This document shows, piece by piece, positions 7,198 to 10,485 of a DNA stretch of 10,485 nucleotides; positions within the stretch are counted from its first letter, which is position 1; every line of letters starts with the position of its first letter. The stretch is from Candidatus Aenigmatarchaeota archaeon (lineage in GTDB: Archaea; Aenigmatarchaeota; Aenigmatarchaeia; Aenigmatarchaeales; SZUA-1535): positions 1 through 10,485 of the forward strand of contig WAOA01000010.1 in NCBI GenBank assembly GCA_015521535.1, written 5' to 3'. The notes beneath the pieces were generated by a model. It searched no databases, was not told the origin of the DNA, and was given only the letters and a program-made list of their open reading frames with translations. Made by a program: the position numbers and the translations under genes.

Positions 7198-8014
7198 GCC
7201 GATAAACGCGCCGCCAGAATTCTTTAAAGCACAGGAAAAGTATCTTAAAGCGAAAACCAGAGAAGAAAAAATCGCATGCTTAGAAGAGATGATAAGAGCC
7301 TTACCTAAGCACAAAGGTACAGAAAACCTTTTAGCGCAGTTGAAAGCAAAATTAGCAAAACTTCGCGAACAGGAAGAGAGAATTTCAAAGACACGCGGAA
7401 AGAAAAAGGGTATAAGGAAGGAGGGAGATATAATGGTCGCTGTTGTTGGTGTTCCAAATTCGGGAAAAACGAAACTTCTGAACCTGCTTTGCGGGACGAG
7501 TTTTGCTGAATCTCCACAAATGTTTTCCACGGTAGAGCCGCAGACTGGCGTTGCTGATTTTAAAGGAGCGAAAATACAATTCGTAGAAATACCGGCGTTT
7601 TTTAAAAGACAGCATCTCGCGATAGCGCATTCATCTGATTGCGTGCTTATTTTAGGAAAAAATGAGAAGGAGATTGAAGAGGCAAAAAAAGTTCTTTCCG
7701 AATTCCGGGTGGAAAAGCCGGTAGTAGAATTTTTATGGAATACGGATTTTGAAGAGTTAAAAAGAAAGGTGTGGAGCGCGTGCGGAATGATAAGAATTTA
7801 TACCAAAGAAAGAGATAAACCGTCTTCTCAAAAACCAGTTGTTGTAAAAAAAGGTTCAACAGTAAGGGATGTTGCGAAAAGAATACATGAAGAGTTCGTA
7901 AAGCATTTTAAATTCGCCAGAGTTTGGGGGAAGTCTGCGAAATTTCCCGGCGAAAGAGTAGGATTAGAGCATGAACTCGAAGACGGGGATATAGTAGAGA
8001 TAAGGATAAAATAA
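7196..8014 (+). CDS. Reduced DRG/Rbg-like GTPase-fold protein with C-terminal TGS domain
   Basis: 272 residues, against about 365-390 for DRG/Rbg GTPases (COG1163). The N-terminal charged helix keeps the DRG-like LLAQLKAKLAKLR segment (45-57). A G-domain follows at about 80-195, and a strongly conserved TGS domain at about 199-271, including FARVWGKSAKFPGERVGL. The P-loop is intact (GVPNSGKT, 85-92). The G3 motif, normally DxPG, reads EIPA (131-134), and no clear NKxD exists (WNTDF at 181-185). The S5D2-like insert of true DRGs appears to be missing. Family members bind ribosomes or translation factors; here GTP turnover may be reduced or lost. The ATG at 7196 is supported by a TATA box 26 bases ahead. 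A strong internal ribosome binding site precedes in-frame Met80. It is transcribed divergently from adk. Confidence 0.88.
   Translation: MPINAPPEFFKAQEKYLKAKTREEKIACLEEMIRALPKHKGTENLLAQLKAKLAKLREQEERISKTRGKKKGIRKEGDIMVAVVGVPNSGKTKLLNLLCGTSFAESPQMFSTVEPQTGVADFKGAKIQFVEIPAFFKRQHLAIAHSSDCVLILGKNEKEIEEAKKVLSEFRVEKPVVEFLWNTDFEELKRKVWSACGMIRIYTKERDKPSSQKPVVVKKGSTVRDVAKRIHEEFVKHFKFARVWGKSAKFPGERVGLEHELEDGDIVEIRIK
7420..7429 (+). promoter_or_regulatory. Strong internal Shine-Dalgarno sequence inside the TGS gene
   Basis: GGAGGGAGAT ends 3 bases before an in-frame ATG at 7433; its GGAGG core is 8 bases away, near-ideal spacing. Starting there would give a 193-residue protein that begins exactly at the first strand of the G-domain (MVAVVGVPNSGKT). 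It may be a coincidence of the Lys-Glu-Gly codons. Confidence 0.35.
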
Positions 8015-8020
8015 GTTAGA

Positions 8021-8031
8021 TTTTTATGCAT
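8021..8031 (+). promoter_or_regulatory. TATA box of the KaiC-HTH operon
   Basis: TTTTTATGCAT, centred 25-26 bases before the ATG at 8051. It contains the same TTTATGCAT 9-mer at -28 to -20 as the upstream TGS gene. No ribosome binding site precedes the ATG, so the mRNA is probably leaderless. Confidence 0.65.
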
Positions 8032-8050
8032 GTAAATACAAAATTTTTGT

Positions 8051-8932
8051 ATGGGAAGCGAGCATAGCACCGTGAAGGAGTCTGTCGAAACCTTAGGCGA
8101 AGTTGGCAAGAAAGCACCGAAACTTTTTGGAATACCGACAGGAATAGAAGGACTTGATAAAATGTTTTTCACCACGAAAATAGAGAACGGAAAGGTTAAA
8201 AAAATTCTGCTTAACGGCATTCCCTCGCTTTCTGTGGTTAACCTTACTGGCGTATCTGATACCGGAAAAAGTTTAATGGCAGAACAATTTGCAGTAACAC
8301 AGGCTTCTCTTGGATACAAGGTGTGCTTTGTAACCGTTGAATCTCCTTCTCCTTTCGTTGGATTGGGGCTTAGAGAAAGGGCAAGAGCAATGGGAAAAGA
8401 ATGGAAAGACATAGAAAATAACATAATTCTTATAGACGCCGCTTCGCATTCCGTTCTGAGAGAAGACATTCACTCTTTGTTAAATACCATAAAATACGCC
8501 ATAGAAACATATGAAACAAAGTCTGTGGTAATAGATTCTGTAACAGGGCTATATGAAGCGAAAGAAATGATGGCAAGAAGTATAGTGAGAAAATTATTCA
8601 ACTTCATGAAAAGGTATTATCAGACAGGTATTTTCGTTTCTCAAAAAAGAAGCGGACATGAAGAGTTAACTGCCGAAGCAGCAGGCGGCTATGCTGTTAG
8701 CCATATAGTTGATTGTTCTATAGTTGTTTCCAAAGAACTCGTAATGAGCAAATATGCCGCAAATCTCTATAAAAAGCCGCTCGGCTCGGTAATAAGGCTT
8801 ATGCGCATAGACGGTTGTAGAATGTGTGGACATGATACGAGAACGCATGTTTTTGAAATAACAGAAACGGGTTTAGTTAAAATAGGTCCTCCCCTGGAAG
8901 AACTTTTAAAAAGTGAAGGGGGTGAAAAATAA
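8051..8932 (+). CDS. Single-domain KaiC/RecA-like ATPase
   Basis: 293 residues, one RecA-fold ATPase domain of the archaeal KaiC-like group (COG0467). It keeps the family's N-terminal pattern GIPTGIEGLDKMF (27-39), Walker A GVSDTGKS (67-74), a catalytic-Glu region VTVESPS (94-100), and Walker B SVVIDS ending at D162. Near the C-terminus a CRMCGHDTRTH block (256-266) has two Cys and two His that could bind zinc. It most resembles the thermophile family I recall as TIGR03878 (AF_0795-like), whose members usually sit next to a small HTH protein, as here. KaiC relatives act as ATP-driven switches or regulators; the true role of this family is not established. The stop codon overlaps the next start (TAATG), indicating coupling. 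The start rests on the TATA spacing and the conserved N-terminus. Confidence 0.9.
   Translation: MGSEHSTVKESVETLGEVGKKAPKLFGIPTGIEGLDKMFFTTKIENGKVKKILLNGIPSLSVVNLTGVSDTGKSLMAEQFAVTQASLGYKVCFVTVESPSPFVGLGLRERARAMGKEWKDIENNIILIDAASHSVLREDIHSLLNTIKYAIETYETKSVVIDSVTGLYEAKEMMARSIVRKLFNFMKRYYQTGIFVSQKRSGHEELTAEAAGGYAVSHIVDCSIVVSKELVMSKYAANLYKKPLGSVIRLMRIDGCRMCGHDTRTHVFEITETGLVKIGPPLEELLKSEGGEK
8918..8925 (+). promoter_or_regulatory. Ribosome binding site of the HTH partner gene
   Basis: GGGGGTGA lies 6 bases before the ATG at 8932, within the last codons of the KaiC-like gene. It fixes the start and supports translation from the same transcript. Confidence 0.7.
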
Positions 8933-9546
8933 TGGTAATAGAGGTTAAGCCCGTAGAAAGCGAAAGCGAGATAGATGCAAAGGCGATGAGAATTTTTTTA
9001 AAAACTATTGAAATATTAGGCGGGCCTAGAAAACTTGTAGAGCATCGCAATCTTACATGGCTTCCTAGTTTGATGGCGGCAAGTTATGCGCTTGTTTATC
9101 ATAAAGAAAGAAATTATACTTTGGAACAAATAGCATCGATTTTAGGAATAACGAAACAAACCGTTCAGCATATTCTCGGCGCCGATCCGGAGATTGCAAA
9201 AATGAGACTTGAAGAGATTAGTAAAGAAAGTGATGAAAAGAAAAAAACACATATAGCAGGCGCTTTAGCGAAACTTGCATATGAAGAAATTCTGGCAGGC
9301 AATGATGAAATAAATCTTTCCATAGAAATAACAAAACGCGCTGCGAAAAGCCTTGGAGCGGACTGGGCTTTTCATATACTTTCTCGCCTGAAAGGAACGG
9401 ATTTTCCGGTGGAAAAAGAAACTTTACTTCAGAAACTTTCAGGAATGATTATTAAAGATAAGAAAATAGAAGATGTATTGGATAAAATCGAATATCCGAT
9501 AAAGACGCCGGCAGAACTTTTACATAAAATTAGAGAAGCACTTTAA
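8932..9546 (+). CDS. HTH-domain regulatory partner of the KaiC-like ATPase
   Basis: 204 residues, soluble and largely helical. A helix-turn-helix lies at about 61-85 (NYTLEQIASILGITKQTVQHIL), preceded by a conserved-looking helical segment (LTWLPSLMAASYALVYHKE) and followed by a charged linker and an all-helical C-terminal region. The placement and HTH fit the KaiC-neighbour domain family I recall as TIGR03879, described as a probable regulator. It overlaps the KaiC-like gene by one base and has a strong ribosome binding site, so the two products are probably made together and may interact. Whether it binds DNA, and where, cannot be told. The C-terminal half (about 105-204) matches nothing I recognise. 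Confidence 0.82.
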   Translation: MVIEVKPVESESEIDAKAMRIFLKTIEILGGPRKLVEHRNLTWLPSLMAASYALVYHKERNYTLEQIASILGITKQTVQHILGADPEIAKMRLEEISKESDEKKKTHIAGALAKLAYEEILAGNDEINLSIEITKRAAKSLGADWAFHILSRLKGTDFPVEKETLLQKLSGMIIKDKKIEDVLDKIEYPIKTPAELLHKIREAL

Positions 9547-9554
9547 GTTCACGG

Positions 9555-9574
9555 TTTTTATTTAATTTCTTTTT
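9555..9574 (+). terminator. Possible oligo-T terminator of the KaiC-HTH operon
   Basis: A T-rich tract begins 9 bases after the HTH stop codon, with runs of 5, 3, 3 and 5 T. Archaeal transcription often ends on such tracts without a hairpin. It lies inside the 3' end of the convergent surface-protein gene; no equivalent T-run is seen for that gene on the other strand. Confidence 0.4.
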
Positions 9575-10485
9575 CCACGGTAACAGGGCATTCTAAGGGA
9601 GAAACAAATATTTTTTCTATATTTTGTTTCTCCGGCAGCGGGCCTATGCTTATTACTCCCAAGCCTCCTTGCGGAATATAAGTTGTTGCGGTGAAGGAAT
9701 AGTATTTTCCTGATTTGGTTTTTACCACTATTTTGAAGTTTTGTAATGTAGTCGGGAAGAGGTTTTTAAGGATTAGGGTTAGGTTGGAGAATAGAGTTGT
9801 GCTGGGAGAAAGGGAAGGAGAGGGTTCTGGAGAGGTGTATTTGTGGGTAAATACGTAATCTATTCTAATTGTACCTCCATATGTTCTGAAACCTATTTTA
9901 TCTCCAGACGGTGGAGAAGTATCAGTATATGTCACAATGGCAATTAATTTTCCATTATCGTCATAACCATAGTAAGTAAGTTTACCATTATTGTCTATAT
10001 ATTTTATGTGGTAAAAGTTGTTTGGTGTTGCTGGAGCAGGTGTATCGTTTAATATTATATTTGCTTTCAAAAGAAGTATATCATCATTATTATGCCTCCA
10101 TCTATGATCATACTCATCAATAGGATCAGTTCCATCGTCGAATGTGCGTGTATGAATACCTATATAATAATTAGCCGAAATACTTGCTCTTGCTTCTAAA
10201 GTATACGGAGGGAGTATTCCTTGTGTAGAAACTATATATACAACTCCATTTGAATTTCCTTTTAGAAACCCTAATTCTTCTACCCATGTTCCTGAACGGG
10301 TTGTACTACTCCATAATGAGGATATTATTCCATCTTCAAAATCATCAAATAATACAAAAACTCTATTCCCATCACTCTCATTTACCGCTTCTTCATTTCC
10401 ATAATACAAATAAACCGTTGTATTTGCATTCGCTTTTATATAAGGAACCTTCACCCACACATAAGCCCATTCTCCGTTGCTCTTG
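9558..10485 (-). CDS. DUF2341-type secreted surface protein, 5' end cut by window edge
   Basis: 308 residues of a C-terminal part are visible; the frame is open through the right edge (KSNGEWAYVWVKVP leads into the listed region), so the apparent GTG start at 10460 is not real. The first part, AYVWVKVPYIKANANTTVYLYYGNEEA followed by VFVLFDDFED, is typical of DUF2341, a beta-sandwich domain of archaeal and bacterial surface proteins. A further beta-rich, lectin-like stretch runs from about residue 50 to 215. Next come a Ser/Pro linker (SPEPSPSLSPS) and a C-terminal Ig-like beta domain that ends without a membrane anchor. Many Asn, Thr and Tyr and no Cys until the last 15 residues suit an extracellular protein. 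It may form part of the envelope, a pilus-like structure or an adhesin; the partner is unknown. It converges on the HTH gene with an 11-base gap. Confidence 0.8.
   Translation of the reverse strand, partial: KSNGEWAYVWVKVPYIKANANTTVYLYYGNEEAVNESDGNRVFVLFDDFEDGIISSLWSSTTRSGTWVEELGFLKGNSNGVVYIVSTQGILPPYTLEARASISANYYIGIHTRTFDDGTDPIDEYDHRWRHNNDDILLLKANIILNDTPAPATPNNFYHIKYIDNNGKLTYYGYDDNGKLIAIVTYTDTSPPSGDKIGFRTYGGTIRIDYVFTHKYTSPEPSPSLSPSTTLFSNLTLILKNLFPTTLQNFKIVVKTKSGKYYSFTATTYIPQGGLGVISIGPLPEKQNIEKIFVSPLECPVTVEKEIK

Noticed and set aside
7159..7530. Upstream extension of adk to a 340-codon frame
   Set aside because: The extra part is antisense to the conserved TGS protein and unlike any adenylate kinase; the fold begins at 7158.
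7828..8469. Long minus-strand frame of 213 codons
   Set aside because: It is antisense to the TGS domain and KaiC-like coding regions, with no recognisable motif; a shadow frame.
10458..10460. GTG as start of the DUF2341 protein
   Set aside because: The frame stays open to the window edge and the upstream residues fit the DUF2341 consensus, so the gene is simply truncated by the window.
1..10485. CRISPR array, tRNA genes, insertion sequences or a novel defence cluster
   Set aside because: No regularly spaced repeats, cloverleaf sequences, transposase motifs or terminal repeats were seen; nearly all sequence is accounted for by the genes listed.

Overview
The window looks archaeal. It carries a canonical archaeal 7S (SRP) RNA gene. 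Genes inside operons have short GGTGA-type ribosome binding sites that match the archaeal 16S 3' end (AUCACCUCC). Several first genes have a TATA-like box about 26 bases ahead of the ATG, as expected for leaderless transcripts. The protein families are also mostly archaeal: an ATPase-less membrane Lon protease, an Rbg/DRG-type TGS protein, and a single-domain KaiC paired with an HTH protein. Protein genes are AT-rich while the SRP RNA is strongly GC-rich, a contrast often seen in thermophiles. I cannot assign a lineage from this alone; a DPANN-type or deep euryarchaeal genome is plausible.

Layout. Positions 1-2536 (minus) hold a P-type (P2, SERCA-like) cation ATPase, cut by the left edge inside its last membrane segments. 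Upstream of it on the same strand is a tight cluster: SRP RNA (about 4685-4404), a membrane-anchored Lon-type serine protease (4389-3604), an M50 site-2-type metalloprotease (3600-3031) and a NYN-domain putative RNase (3026-2583). Gaps within this cluster are 3 to about 14 bases, and the only clear promoter is the one ahead of the SRP RNA. Next, still minus, come a CPA2/Kef-type cation:proton antiporter with a C-terminal RCK domain (6483-4714) and adenylate kinase (7158-6508). A 37-base divergent promoter region separates adk from the plus-strand genes: a reduced DRG-like TGS protein (7196-8014), a KaiC/RecA-like ATPase (8051-8932) and its one-base-overlapping HTH partner (8932-9546). A partial DUF2341-type surface protein (minus, 9558 to the right edge) converges on the HTH gene.

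How the genes fit together. The SRP RNA, Lon-like protease and M50 protease suggest a membrane and secretion quality-control unit. The ATPase and antiporter handle ion transport. The KaiC-HTH pair is probably a regulatory module. The most notable points are the apparent use of the SRP RNA transcript to express a protease operon, an identical 9-base promoter element at the same distance from two start codons, a DRG-type GTPase with degraded G3 and G4 motifs plus a strong internal ribosome binding site, and an altered ion-binding motif in the P-type ATPase.
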